A stretch of 64,000 nt of DNA from Halichondria panicea (taxonomy: Eukaryota > Porifera > Demospongiae > Suberitida > Halichondriidae): the NCBI RefSeq assembly GCF_963675165.1, contig NW_026986607.1:30771-94770 (forward strand), in the 5' to 3' direction. The first letter of the stretch is position 1; each line of letters begins with the position of its first letter. Under the pieces are notes generated by a model. That model was not told where the DNA came from, made no database searches, and was given only the letters and a program-made list of their open reading frames with translations. The position numbers were made by a program, and so were the translations under genes. Shown piece by piece: positions 12,201 through 26,788 of this stretch.

Positions 12201-15200
12201 ACTCTTTGCAGCTGCACATTAAGAGTGGATACAATTTGAAGACATAGGTCAATATGGGGAATATTGTCATCAGTAAGTCCATCAAAGTGAGCTCGAACAC
12301 AATCAATAAACTCAGTGAACACAAGCCGAAACTGGTTATTAATTTCAAACGACACCATGTTCTTACAATTTATAAAATCGGGTGACAGTTTCCATATTAT
12401 TCTGCCTTTTTTGATTCCAGAAAGTACGGTCATTAGTCTTGGAAAAAAACCTGGTGGTATAAACTTAGAGATTGGAACCAAAAACAGTGGTGCCACTTGT
12501 AAATCGGCTGGTAATACAGAACAGGCTGAAATTCTCGTATGAAATACATGCTGATGATTAGGACAAATGGGAAGCACTTGGAGCATAGACGGAATAAAGT
12601 AGCTTTCCAGTAAAGGCATATGCATTGCTAAATGGTGTTCATCAAAGAAGTTTAGAATCCATGATAGCGGGAGACCAGTCTTACTATCCTCTAGAAGCTT
12701 TTTACCAACTTGGACATTCAGAATACCCTGTGTTTGAAGACTCTTCCATTGCTTAGGATGATCCTTATACACTTGGGGATCAAGAATAGTTCCAAGAATG
12801 GAAAGTAGGTTCTTAGGCTCAACAAAAACATATTCTTGGAGCATTTTCTTGTTGTGATACCATATGAAGATACCAAGTTCATGAAAATAGCAAAGAGCTG
12901 CTCTAAGGTCTGTTTTACACTTTTTAGCTATTTCACTAGCTTTTTCAAATGTCACAATTCCTGTGCAAGGCTGTTGTAAACATGATTCTCGTTCTAGATC
13001 AATCTTGAAAGCAATCCATTTGCTAGGTATTTTTGCTTTGGCACTCTTTGTGCAGAAAACTATTTGCTCTCGCAAAGTTTTCATTCCAGGATCATCATAC
13101 TTTGCTCCTGATTGTGTGTTGTCTATCTCAAACATAAAAGAGTTGGGTGTAGAAGTTGAAGGCAAGATTACCTTTTCATGAAAGTTCGTTCCTTGAGAGT
13201 TCAGATTGAGTTTTAACTGAAGGAGCATTTGATCCAAGTCTTGCTTGTCATCTACTTTAATCTGATCTTTGAAAGTACCGATAAAGGCTATTTTAGGAAA
13301 AACCGTTGCACTAGCTAATTCGAATACTCTCTTCTTTAATATATCTGGAAGGTTGCTGAGATGCACATCCAGTGAATTAGAGTCTAAGAAGGAAAGACTT
13401 CGATACAGGTAATCAGTATATGTGTAAGGAGACTCTCTCTCTATTTCAAGTGGGCAGGTAGGTCTAATGGAAGCGTTAGAATTTTCCAACAAATCACAAA
13501 GTCGAACAACAATACCATAAATGGATCTAACTTTGGCGAAGCAAGGAAGAAGATCTTGAAACATTGGTTGCCCTCCTGTGTCCCAGAGAGTGAGATAAAT
13601 ATTATCTGGGTCGCTCTTATAAACACTGTCGTACTTCTTAAATACCACGGCGCTTTTCTTGGAGTCTATTGTACTTTCAAATGTTTCTTGGTAAAGCAGC
13701 TCCGGCTCCATTATGATTGTGCTTTTCTCCTTATCATTAAAGGGAATGTTCTGAAGATGCTTTCTGATGGACGTCTTTCCAACTCCCGTGTGGCCAATGA
13801 GAAGCATGTGCAAATGTGGTACCTCCAAATATTCAGAATCTGCTAGTTCAAAAGTAGCTTTCATTTCCAGGCTGGTTTTCTCCAACTCTAAATCGTATGA
13901 ATAATTATAATGACATAGATAATTGCTGTTACTTATAATAATACTTACTTACCTAGTATGTGTTCTAGTTCTTTGGCAACATCTGCTGTACTTGAAGAGC
14001 CTCGTTTATTGTCTGGGAACCACCTGTGCTTAAAAACGTTGAAAAGAATGTGGTTGTCAGGTAGTTTAGAATCGCTGTTGCACTGTTTACGATGAACCAT
14101 CAAAAGAAGACTATCGTTGAGCCAATTCAAGCTGGGTAACTCTGGTTGGGTGTTGAGTTCCACTTTATGGAAGTAAGATTGCTCATATATAGGTAAAAAC
14201 ATAGCTTTTGTGTCATTAGTACTATATTTGTGTACAAACAGAGATTCTGTAGTCAATTGAAGGGTAATATTTGGTGAGAACCCAAGAACACTAATAGCAG
14301 CATTCAATAACAATGAAAGCTGTTGTATTTCAGATAAGGCCTCAGATAAAAAGCAATACTCTTTTAATGGTTGCTGAACTTCAAACAGGACAACAGGGTG
14401 TGAATAGAGTTTAGTATCAAAATGAATGCATTTTGCTGGCATTACATTGGGCTTATTCGTTTGCACATCCTCGATGTATTTGGTGAATTTCAATTTATCA
14501 CCTTCACCATTGTATACTAATGCCATACATTGCTGTCCATTGTGAAGAGCTTTCCAGAGCGAGCATGGAGACACGTCTAGGTCCATTTCCTTTTGTAGTT
14601 CAAGTTTAGTTTCACAAAAAGTGTTGAGAATTTGATTGTAGGTTACTTCCACTTCAGATCCAGGATCTACAATAAAATCAACTATCATACTGAATAATCT
14701 AAAAAATAATTTACTTGCCTGTAAAAGTGTATTCAATGTCCGTGGTATCAATATCTGCCTCTTCTCCATCAATTGTCTCATTGTCTGCTTCACTACATGT
14801 ACTGCTGATCTCACCCATCCCACTGCTATCGAGACTAGACACAGAACCTGCATAAATTAACAAATGACATGCATAGCTTACAAGTACCGTATATACTAGT
14901 ATATACTTATACCACACTTACGTCACCACTCATTGGTCAACAGCTGTAGGATATTATAGCCCAGGCATGCACAGTTTTCAAGTTTTCAAGAAAGTAAGCA
15001 AAGACGGTTCTAAAACTCAAAGCAACGGCAGAAACACGGAAGCTGCTCTCCAACAAGATGGCTAAGCTTCCATGGCACGGTTAAGATACATTTTATCCAA
15101 GAAATCTTGCAACTCCAGTAAGGGACGTCGAATGGTCAACGCTTAGCATCTGTATAGGAGTTGACGTGTTGCTCAACTAGCTCTTTGATGGCTTGAAGAA

Positions 15201-18200
15201 GATCAATTGACTGCTTCAGCATATGTGCCAACTCCCGTAATAGTTCACAAAAGCACTATATGTTTTGTACCTCTAGCTAGCTAGCCACTATAGATCTATT
15301 GGCAGGCTGAAAGATTAATGATTTTCATTTCAATACTTCAGCATTAGCATAGATCTATGGCATTAGATATCAGCCACTACACTTAATTGCAAGACTCCAC
15401 GAGTAGAACGACGAAGATGATACAAAGCAGAGATTTGACTGAGATTTGTGATGCTCATCAATGGATGTTGTGTTACTCTAGCTAGTGGACTTAGCTGTAT
15501 ACATATACTGAGCGATTTTTTTACAAGATTATCATGTGTGACTTAACTATTTATAGCACAGCAACTCAGGAGCAATAATACTAAACCAAACTAGAGGCAT
15601 GCTGAGTATTTTGACGTTTTACTATAGATATTATATGTACTGTGGACTAGGATCACAGCAAAGAAGCCTGGAGTCTCAGAATGACAAGCACCCTCATGAC
15701 CCTACGCTGCCTTATAATTAAATTTTGACTCGATATTGAGACATAAAACGAGTGTGTCCATCAGAAAAGTCACGGAGAGCGCACAAAGTTGCGAAAATCG
15801 ACGTAAAGAGTAATTTTTTTCCTCGTGTTTTGGTCTGCTCCCCCGCACAGTGTATGGGGGGATCTTAAGGAGGGTGAAAGCTAAAACCCTATATATATAA
15901 TTATTATATTATGTATAGTTTCATAATACTCTTAATTGTGTTGTGTATACCTTGTACAGTGACATCATTCTTTGGACGCTTTGACAGAGTTTCAACTTCT
16001 TCATCTGATGGTAATGATCTTCTGCGCTGGCCTGAGGCTAGAGGATCTGTATGTAGTGTGTAGGAACAGATACAGTGCTAAATTAGAGCACTGGTGCTAA
16101 CCCTCGGCTGTTGACATAAATAATTAAAAAGGAGTATTCAATTAAGATATATTTTCATCAGTCTTGGTCTGTTGATTGTTGAACACCTACACAATACCTA
16201 TACCATACTCTACCAAGATTATGACCACCCTAATTGCATGCTACAAAGCAGTTACATGCATGCAGGTGGGATGAGCTTTATCTTCGAAAACATGTAGTTT
16301 ACGCTCATGACTAATGAGTGCACTCATAAGTCTTTTCTGTCTGCATGACAAATGCATCACTCCTGTTCTCGAGGCAATTAGCCTATGCAGGAACTTCCAC
16401 TCAAAAGTGGGGATGGGCATAATTTCGAACGTGGGCGTAACCTTGGTAGAGTATACACGTGTACACATGCATGTGTGTGATAAATGCTGATACTAACCTC
16501 CATACATCAGCACTAAACCTTGAATGGTCGGAACACTGTCACCTATCACTGATTCAGAGTCATCCTTTTCAGAAGATATATCTCTGACTTTTTGGCTGTG
16601 CAAATCTTCAGGAACAGTTGAGGGTTTTATCTCAGTTCTGAAACAGAAGCCACACAATTACACAGTATACTATAATGATTGACTCATTTGAAAAATCAAA
16701 CACTTACCCTTGCATGCATGGGTTGTTGTCGTTACATGTACGTGGTGATTTTATTTTAGAAGTACGCAAATGCCACATATGAAACATCGTATATAGTGTT
16801 GGAAATCTTATTAGTTATTGTGTCACTACGTATTATGTCATCAGTATTGTAATCACATGATCAGACACATGTTGTGAGAAATGAATGAAAGATGAACAAG
16901 AGTCAATATCTGTAGTATAGCGATAATGAGAACAGTTTGAACAGTTAAGGTTAAGTAAGAGTGAATTCTGATGGTCCTTCGAACCGGATTGGAATCGGAA
17001 GTCTACAAACAAGTTTGCGAAGACTACTCAACGGATCACTCTACTGTCTGCTCACATAGTGTGCAATGACCGACGCAGAAGTCTCAACAAGGAAGAAAAG
17101 AATACGCACTGGCCACAAGGCGTCGGCCACGCGCACTCTGGGTCAACTGGCTGTTGCTCTTGGAGAAACACCCCCAAACCCAGATCGACTGTCTCTACTT
17201 AAGCAGCCCCTCGAACAAAAGTTGGAAACACTAAAGGGATTAGATTATTGAACTTACCCCAGAGGAAACCCTTGATGATGAAAATCAACAAGCCGACGAG
17301 TATCGGGAGCGAATATATGAAGCCTTGACACGAATCAAAAGAGCTGAACCTCCTGCTACAGCACCTGGGATTGCCCCACCTACGACCACTCGAGGTTCTG
17401 AACGAGGGGCGAGAGTTCAACTGCCCAAACTAACACTTCCACACTTTAATGGTGACCTGATGAAATGGCCAACCTTTTGGGACTCATATGAGTCCGCTAT
17501 TCACAATAACGATGGGCTAACAGACACGGACAAGTTCAATTATCTGAGGTCCCTGGTGGAACGAACTGCGTATGATGCCATTTCCGGACTCACCGTGTCG
17601 ACCGTTAACTATCAAGAAGCGATTGAGATCCTGCAGAAAAGGTTTGGCAATAAACAACTGATAATCTCGAAGCATATGGAGACACTGTTGACGGTTGGAG
17701 GCTGTGACATCAGACCAGAACCTGAAGGATCTGCGACGACTCTACGACAGCACCGAATCACGCATGAGAAGTTTGAAGTCCCTAGGAGTGGAATCAGAAT
17801 CGTATGGGGCTATGCTCTCCTCTGTGCTGCTAACCAAGCTACCTACCGATCTGCGTCTCATTGTCAGCCGTAAGGTCACATCCACAGATTTGAACATGGA
17901 TAGCCTACTTAAAACCTTCGAAGAAGAACTGGTCGCTAGAGAGAGAGCTTCCAACTCCAACTCCTCCCATACACCACCACGTCGAAACCAAGATCGAGGC
18001 CGACAAACTTCCTCTACCCTATTGTCAAGGGTGCAGGAACCATACAAGAGCTGGCGTAAGTTGTAGCTACTGCCAGCAATCCCACTCGTCAACCGACTGC
18101 AAGACTGTAATCAGCCTCACTTTTTTCCAGGACGGTACTGTCAAGGAACACTTAGCGGAACTAAGCTGCGAATGGGTGTTCAACGTTGAACGCGCACCAT

Positions 18201-21200
18201 GGTCGGGTGGTGTCTTCGAGAGAATGGTCAAATCGACAAAACGTTGCTTACGCAAAGTGATATGGAGAGCCCACCTCTCGCATGATGAACTCCTCACTGC
18301 AGTCACGGAAATCGAAGCCGTTATCATATCTCGGCCAACGATTTGGAGGAAGAACTCGCTCCTTCTCATTTGATTGTGGGACGTCGAATTCTAAACTTAC
18401 CCGACCATATTGGATATCTATGTGATTCTACCGATGATGAAGAGTTCTCAATCAATTCTACACAACTTGCGAAACGCGTTAAGCATCTCAGCAGTATACA
18501 TTGAATCACTTTTGGAATCGATGGAGAACCGAGTATTTAGCAGAACTGAGGGTAGCCCATTACCATTCTGTGAAGAAAGTTGCCAATTCTGGAGACCACA
18601 ACCTGTCCATTGGAGATGTCGTGATCGTATACAACAAACACCTACCCCGTGGACTTTGGAAGCTCGAGAGGATACAGGAACTCATGAAGGGTCAAGACGG
18701 ACAATTTAGGGGTGCCACAGTCAAGATGGCCACGAGAGGTCGCCAACAGACTCTGCTGCATCGACCGATCCAACTACTATACCCCTTAGAAGTGAGATGC
18801 CCAATGGACCAGAGAAGCCAACTAACGATGCCGAGGAACCTGACACCGAACAAGAAGCTGACGTGGTCAAGGAAGGTCCTATGGAAACTCGACAAAGAAC
18901 AACACGTGTTGCAGCCCAACATGTATGAACTGGAAGACAATTGAACTTAAAGGACTGAACTTAAGATTATGTTATCCCGATTGTTGACCATGTTTGGTCA
19001 ACGGGGGGAGTGTGTTGGAAATCTTATTAGTTATTGTGTCACTACGTATTATGTCATCAGTATTGTAATCACATGATCAGACACATGTTGTGAGAAATGG
19101 ATGAAAGATGAACAAGAGTCAATCTAATTGAATCCTGTAGTACAACCTTTTTCACCTCATTTGAAATACACATTTTAAAAACAAAAAAAGAAATGTACCA
19201 CTAATTGACCTCAGGTATGTACATATAGTAATAGTCAGAGCTGGGCATGTTCACAATTTCAAATTGTTAATGAATGATAGATTGTGCAAGACCTAGATCT
19301 AAGCCTTCTTTAGAGTGATGTGCAAGACCTAGATCTAAGCCTTCTTTAGAGTGAATCCTATAGACGTTTAGGGCATAATGTGGCAGCACTTGTAGATCTA
19401 CCAGCAATCTGAATTTCAGGTAGTCGGCTTTTCAAATCATCTCAATGACGATTAGTTTATCGTGAGATCATCTAGACAGTACTCCCTTGGGCTGGCTTTA
19501 TTAGCAGACACATCTCCAGTGTGTTGAAATCTATCAACAACCCTCCAAACAGTAGCTTCAGCAACAAACAATCTATCTACTGCTTCCTTAATGGTACAGC
19601 AATTGACAAGCCTTTGCCATATACCATTCTCCACCTCAGATTCTCATGATAGGATTTTGTACGGCCAGGTTCCCCCATTATTACTTGGTCTTGCACAATC
19701 AATCATTTATGAAACTGTGAACATGCCCAGCTCTGACCATTACTATATGTACATACCTGAGGTCAATTAGTGGTACATTTCTTTTTTTGTGTATATTTCA
19801 AGTGAGGTGAAAAAGGTTGTATAGCGATAATAAGAACAGTTTGAACAGAGTGAATTCTGATTATTTACATATAGCAATACATACAGCATTTTCGTGAGGT
19901 GCAAAATTTCGCGTTTTTCGAAAGTATATAGAGCAGTAACACGAAAATTAAAGCCGGGATAAACTCCCATGCACGCACCGGTATTTTACATGCAAAGCTA
20001 TTGGTGGGTGTGGTTTCCTGACATTGAACCGCGAATATTAGAACTCACGAACATTTTTGCTGAGGGCTCTGGAGCCAAACAGCAAACATTTGCACCCACG
20101 AAAATTTCCCGCTATAATGGTATGTGCCCCCTACACCTTTGTATCAGTAATAGTACCTCTCAACAGTTGTAGGTGCATCTTGAAAAATACTGATTCCTGC
20201 CTCACAGAGAGAAGCTAGTTGTGAAACCGTGGGTGGAAATAACTGAGCAAAAGCCTTTGCAGAAAAAAGGAACCTTAGACACAAGCATCCATCCTCGATA
20301 CTGCATAAGCGAAATGTCCATTCATTCACGTTAAAGATAGAAGCAATGGTATCTTTGGCTGAGATAACATCACGAAGGGAAGAGTATCCACTTGAAGTTA
20401 GTTTCACTGTCAAAATGTTTGTACCGTTCCTTGATTCAGGTAAGCTGGGAAAGGTGTTGCGGGGAATCTCAAAGGCACTTCTTTTACAATAGTTGTCGAA
20501 TGCAATTACATAATCCTTCATGATCATTTTGTCCTTTTTGGAGCCGAATTCCAATACAATACTATTGACAATTTTGTAGTTCAAGAAAGACTTGTACGGC
20601 CTAAGGGCAACAAAAATAGAAGGAATTGTATCAGCTATTTCCAGTTTTGCGATGTATTCCTTCTCATCCGAAGATGAAATCATATCCAAAACAAAATTTT
20701 TGACCACCGCTACATCTTCCTTCGCTACATCTTCCTTGAGATTTTTTGCAATAGCAGTGTCGGCTCTAGCAAAGAGCTCGATCATATTCTGAGTATCCTT
20801 TCTGAGAGTGGCCTCTAGTACTGATCGATCTTCTTTAGAGAGTGCTGGTGTGTTGAGGTATGGAAAGAGGGTTTCACCAGTTGCTTTGTGGAAGGAATTT
20901 TTTGACAAGTACTGCTCAAGCGTGCATTTCTGACAATATGGACAGATAAAGCTGGGCCCTATAAAGAAAGAAGATTATGAAAAACAGTCAATAATTATTT
21001 TAAAACCAGTAGGCTTTCACGGGTAACGTTGTACCAATCTTGAAGCGTGTATAATTATAGTATTTTGCATGCACATACGTATAAATTTCACTAGTATTCG
21101 AACTGTTATAATTATCTTGACATTGGCGTGAATGAATCAAAACAGCATGGAAAGTATACCATACCCTCGCGAAAATAAGCCCACCCTTTTCTGCAAGAAG

Positions 21201-24200
21201 TCTAGGCTTATTAGGGGACTGGGCGTTTAATCGCGAACGGCTTGTTTTCATTTGAATATACGCCCATTCGCGGCCTCAAATCGAGGTTTACACTTTGCTC
21301 TATGACAATTCTTTAATTTTAATACATACTTTTAGTATGAACATTTCATTGACAACAACAATGTTATAAACTAATGCGTGAGTATGATTAAAGCATGACA
21401 AGAGAATGAACACGAAGAAGTGGACTCTGACTCTATTCGTTGCTTGTCAATGTCAGATGTTAGCAGAAACTTTCCGAAGGATGGTAGGTCACACTCCTAC
21501 AGAGCAGCTATCAGGTACTTTGTTTCAGAAACCCAAGGCAAGGTAACCTGCAAAATTAGCGTGTGTGATAACTTTCTTGGACTTTGTGTTTTCCTTTCTC
21601 AGCATGTAGGACTACTTGTTCCCTGCATATACATCTTTAAGAGAAAACTGATCCATACAGAGAAAGTTATATGTCTGATCTTGGTCCAGCAAGGAGTATA
21701 GTCTTACTATATCTGCTACCTAAAACTTCCTTTCTTCGTAGTTAACATGTGACATTCAGCTACTGCGCATGCTCATCTCTTTATTCTGGGTGGGCTTATA
21801 ATCGAGTGAAAATACCCTCGTGCAAGAACTTCAAAGCAAAAGAGGGGATGGGCGTTTATTCAAGATGGGCTTATTTTCGCGAGGGTACGGTACATGCATT
21901 TATCGCCTTTATCGTGTATATGAACGTGTGCTATGATATTTGTTTATGCATAATCATGTAAAAGGGCTTGTAGAATAATGAAAGCACTGCGGGTGCTATA
22001 CATGTAGCCTCTACACAGGCTCTCCTTTTTCTGTTCTTTATCACAATCGTTCAATAAGATAAAATACTGTATTATTCGTTCAATGAGATAAAATACGGTA
22101 TTAATTGGAGGAATAAAGAAAGAAATAGACGTAAAGTTAGGAAAAAGGAGAGCCTGTATCGGGAAGTCGCGTGAGGGTAGAAGGGTGGTAGAAGGGTGAA
22201 AATGAGCGTGGGCATACTGAGCTAGAGATGTTGGACTGCCCACGCAGAGGTCTACGACTAGTAAAACTTTGCCTGCTGCAAGCTGGACATGGACTTGGAA
22301 CTGGAAGTTTGCAAGCACTATAGCTAGCTATACCTTAGGCTTAGCTAGATGATCTACTAGTCTAGATTGTATGTTTAGATTCTATCACTATTACCTTTTC
22401 TTGTGTCTTTCTACATGCTATAGTAGAATAGCTTAGTCATCATTATCATATAGCAGGTAGCTACTGCCACCAGAGCTGGCCACGCTGGTTCTCTGATCTG
22501 ACTTGCAGCACAGCTTGGTGGTTGTCTCAGTGCAGTACAGTACAGTCTTACTCGGAATGCGTGGGAGAATACCTTACGTCACGATTGTGGGCTACATATC
22601 GCCCACGTTCATAAAAATCCTTGTGGATCACGCGATTTCCCAAACCAGGCCTTACGTTTTCTTAACTGTACGCCCATTTCTTTCTTTGCTGCCTCACTAT
22701 GTCTTTCTTATGTTTATGGATGAACAGTGACAACAGCAAGAAAAAGTAAGGCCTGGGAACGAGGCTACTATACATGATGCCTCGGTGAAGGTGTAAAACT
22801 TACATATTAACATAAAGCTGCTTTTATATACTAGCTCTTTGACGGTTGCAAAATCCGGCATATAGTCTTGTTCTTTTTGCAGTCTGCATCGTGGGATTGA
22901 ATTTTTGCTAGGGGGAGGTCCTTTTATAGTGCTGCGGTCACGTGGTATATAAGTCAGATATGCCACACCTACTCGGAGAATATGCACCCTATATATCCTC
23001 CGCTACAGTGGTTACATACCCCTCGGAGTAACCATGCACAGTAACGGAGGATATAATTATGGGTGCATGCATATCCTCCTCTTATAGGTGTGGTATATCT
23101 AAAACAATTTTCGTGGGCTTAATTTTTGTGTAGGATTGCTAACCCACAAAATCAACGAAAATTAAGCCCCTCGAAAATTTAGCGATTTACGGTGTATACA
23201 TGCAGATGCTCATACATGCAGATGCTCAAGAGTTTAATAAAGATTATGAATCTCATTAACGCTAAAAGTAATTATATATAGAGATTGTACCTTGTAGAGC
23301 CGTGTAGACCTGGATATCATCAATGGTGATGGATAGAAAGCCATTATTTGCTAAGAATTCAAGTTCTTTTCCTTGCTTCAACTGTTCCTCTATTGAGCAC
23401 GCCAGAGAAGGAGGGACGTACAAGATGATGCTTTTGACACCACCTGCCACAAGAATAAATTCCTGAGATAGGGAAAATCCTTTCGAAAAAAGTTTGCTAG
23501 TTGTCTTCACATCATACAAAGTACAGTCTTCCCATTTTTTGCATACTTTTTTAACGACTATTCGTTTCAACTTAACCATTGATGGCTTTGCAATTAAATA
23601 CGGCCAATAGTCAACAAAATCGCAAAGTTTAGTTTTAATAAGAAATGTTTTCCTTTCACTCTCATACTCGGCTAGCTTCCTCAGCAAAGGATTGTCTGCT
23701 TCAGTGAACATAACTCGAACCACGTGTTGGAAGAGCTCATAGTTCAAGAAATCCCAGAATTGATTTAACTTGCCCCATATCTCTGCGAGCATGTTCGCTT
23801 TCTCGAAGCATTCTTCAACATAATTTCCTGTAATGTGCTTTAACGATACACTCATGCTCGTTACAATAGCATAGAAATTGTCTACACTAATGCCAGATTT
23901 CTTAATTCGTTGATACCCTTCGTTAGTTAGCAAATTAAAGATCTCCTCCAGGTGTTTAACTTGGTCATCCAGGCTTGAGTAATCTGAGCCTGCAGGTAAT
24001 GAATTAACTGATTGTTCAGGTTACGAAAATCAATACTTACCAATTAGGCCAGTTTCTGATAAAGGAGACGGAAATTTAGACTGCTTTTTGCTCATCATTC
24101 CTATTGAAGAGCAAAAAAAGTGATCATTTGCTGAATTAATCAATAATAATTATGTTATAATTATTTGGGTACCAATTCTCCACTCCTCAATCTTCTCCGC

Positions 24201-26731
24201 CACATCCTTACGGTCCACGGTTGGAGATCGGAGACAGTCACACACATCCCTCCATGAGAGGGGGCCACCAGAGTGCAGACGTTTAATCAGCATTTCACGG
24301 AGACAGGTGTCAAGATTTTGGCTGTTTATTTCGTGGATCGCACTCAAGTCGTTACCATCAATGTTCAGGTTCAATCCAATATTGAACCATTTAGTACGAG
24401 CAGGATAGAGTTGTTTATGCAGTGGTGAAAGGTCATCACATATATCTGTGTGCGTGTGGGTGTGTATGTGTGTGCATGCTCTGCGCACTTAAGGCCCGGG
24501 TCCAGATTTTAACACCAAAATTTACACTATGTTCATACTGCTGTATTATTTGCAATATACAGTGTATGCTGCATCAAAATGATCCAAAATGAAGCTCAAT
24601 GTTTTCTTTTTCCAAAAAACTAATTAGCTTAATTCAATTATGCTAATTAGTCCCATAAATGATGATGACGTCATGCCACTTTCAGAAAGAGAAGTGCAAA
24701 TACGGCGTTGAAGATGCCAAGATCAAGCTTTAAAAACAAGGCTAGATGAACATCTCATAGCTAGGTACTAGTATCCTTGATGGGAAGAGTAGGAGTTATT
24801 GTATTCTTGAGATACACAAAATAGCCTACCTCTAGGGTGGCTGTCAGAGCTAAAGAAGCTAGCATAGCTAAGAAAGTTTTGGACATTTTTACTTCCCATC
24901 AAGGAAACATAATCATAACAACATAATCTATCTTTTGAGGGCCTAAACAGCTACTCTTACCTTGTTTAAGTCCGCCGTATTTGTTGCCAAAGATAATCTA
25001 TAATAGTTCTAGCAGCTAGCTAAGCAAATACATTGACCTTATGACGTCATGTGCAATGAATAACATTAATAAACATTATGAATCTCATTAACACTACATG
25101 ATCTACATGATCTACATAAAATGTAGGCAATGAATAAAATTAATCTTATCAGTGCCTGACCCAGGCCTTAACTGCCCAGAGTGCTGTGCAACAATATCTT
25201 GTAATGATTCCACTAACAAAATTCATGCCCTCATACACGATTTCTTGGAATGTGTTTTATTTGTTACACTGTACTTTCCCCCATGTTACCCTCATCCACC
25301 ATGTTGAGTAGGCCAAAGAATTTACTATAAAGAGAACAATACTTCAGTCCTGTGAATAAATTAAAAAGCTATATATACCGTAGTTAACCGTCGAACCGCC
25401 CACCTGTTTTGATGGCTTCATTTAGGCTATAATGGTGTAGCTATAGGATTGGATCATAATAGCAAGCAAATACCTGGTGTAAAGTATAACTGGTATAAAG
25501 TATATCCAATACTGCACAGCTCTCATTTAGGCTAAACAATTAAGGGGTGGGCGGATTTGATTATGTGGCTACTAAACCGTGCAAGCACCCATCCAAGAGA
25601 GTTGTGCTGGTACTTTCTGTGAAAACTACACAGCTCATCTTCTATACAGTTACAGATCACATGCAGAAGACACTCTGCCACAAGAGAGAAAGGGGCCTGA
25701 ACTGAAAGTAGACCATGTGTTTTGGTGTTTAGAAGAAACAGTCTCTTTGAACACTTGATGTCTGTTCTAGGATAGATCTACTATAGTAACTTTTAAAGTC
25801 TGTTTTATGCATGTTTATAATGAGCTACAAGCTATTTAATAGCTCCACACAGTGAAAATCTTGCATCGTGTTGACATTTGACCTAATTATATGCATGCGC
25901 AATAGTGGGCGCTTCTATACGATTGCAATTAGGCCTCTACAAGACTTTCAGGCAAAAGTAGGGGATGGGCGGTTATTTGATATGGGCGGTTTGACAGTTA
26001 ACTACGGTACACACAAGTGATAGTAAACTGATACAATTGATCAACGTGTTAATTAAGTTGCTGCATGTGCAGCTACAGATCTGTTATTATGCCTCGGTGC
26101 GCATGCGCAAGCGAGGTATACGGTAGTGCAGTGGCGTAGGCAGAGGGGGGCTGACGGGGCTGGAGCCCCCCCCTTTTGTGTTTCATCAACTCCAAACCAG
26201 CTTGAATCACCTTGATCTGTCCATAGATGTGATCTGTCAATCTATTCTGTCAATCTATTCTGCAACTGCACTGCATGTGTTACTAGAATGATGTCATTCT
26301 CAATGGAAATGTGGGCAGGGTCATCTACTCATCTACTGCGCATGCTTACTGCTGATGAATACCGTATAGCGGGTATATTTCGAGGGTATAAATTTTCGCG
26401 GATGGACCATTACAAAGGATTTCGCGGATTTTATTTTCGTGGTCTGAGTTCCAGCCTTTTGGCGCATGCGCACATCAACATGCAGCTGTACCTCCACATC
26501 GTTAGCCTCAAATCCATAATACTGAACACACCTACTATTACAAATTTTCGTGGGTATACATTTTCACGGTACAGGCTCAATCCGCGAAAACCGCGAACAT
26601 TTATACCCTCGAAATATACCCGCTATACGGTAGTGATGACCTTTTTTTTCTAAGCTATTCAGCGCCTGCTCCTGGCCCTGCTCAATGGATTTGAGCCCTG
26701 CCTTTCCCAAAATCCTGGCTATGCCACTGGT

Positions 26732-26788
<57 letters not shown>

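Larger units (their letters stand above)
16797..19869 (+). mobile_element. BEL/Pao retrotransposon, internally deleted (inside an intron)
   Basis: LTRs begin TGTTGGAAATCTTATTAG at 16797 and 19013. The 5-bp target duplication TATAG (16792-16796 and 19870-19874) fixes the ends. A primer-binding site TGGTCCTTCGAACCGGAT follows the left LTR, and a polypurine tract ACGGGGGGAG precedes the right one. Gag remains with frameshifts, protease-RT-RNaseH is deleted, and the integrase C-terminal part remains. The right LTR is split by the mariner-like element at 19143-19819. It lies antisense in the intron between exons 16637 and 20157. Confidence 0.85.

Noticed and set aside
16241..16468. 75-codon minus-strand frame in an intron of the giant gene
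   Set aside because: No recognised motif, and it lies between two well-defined exons whose junction is already consistent.
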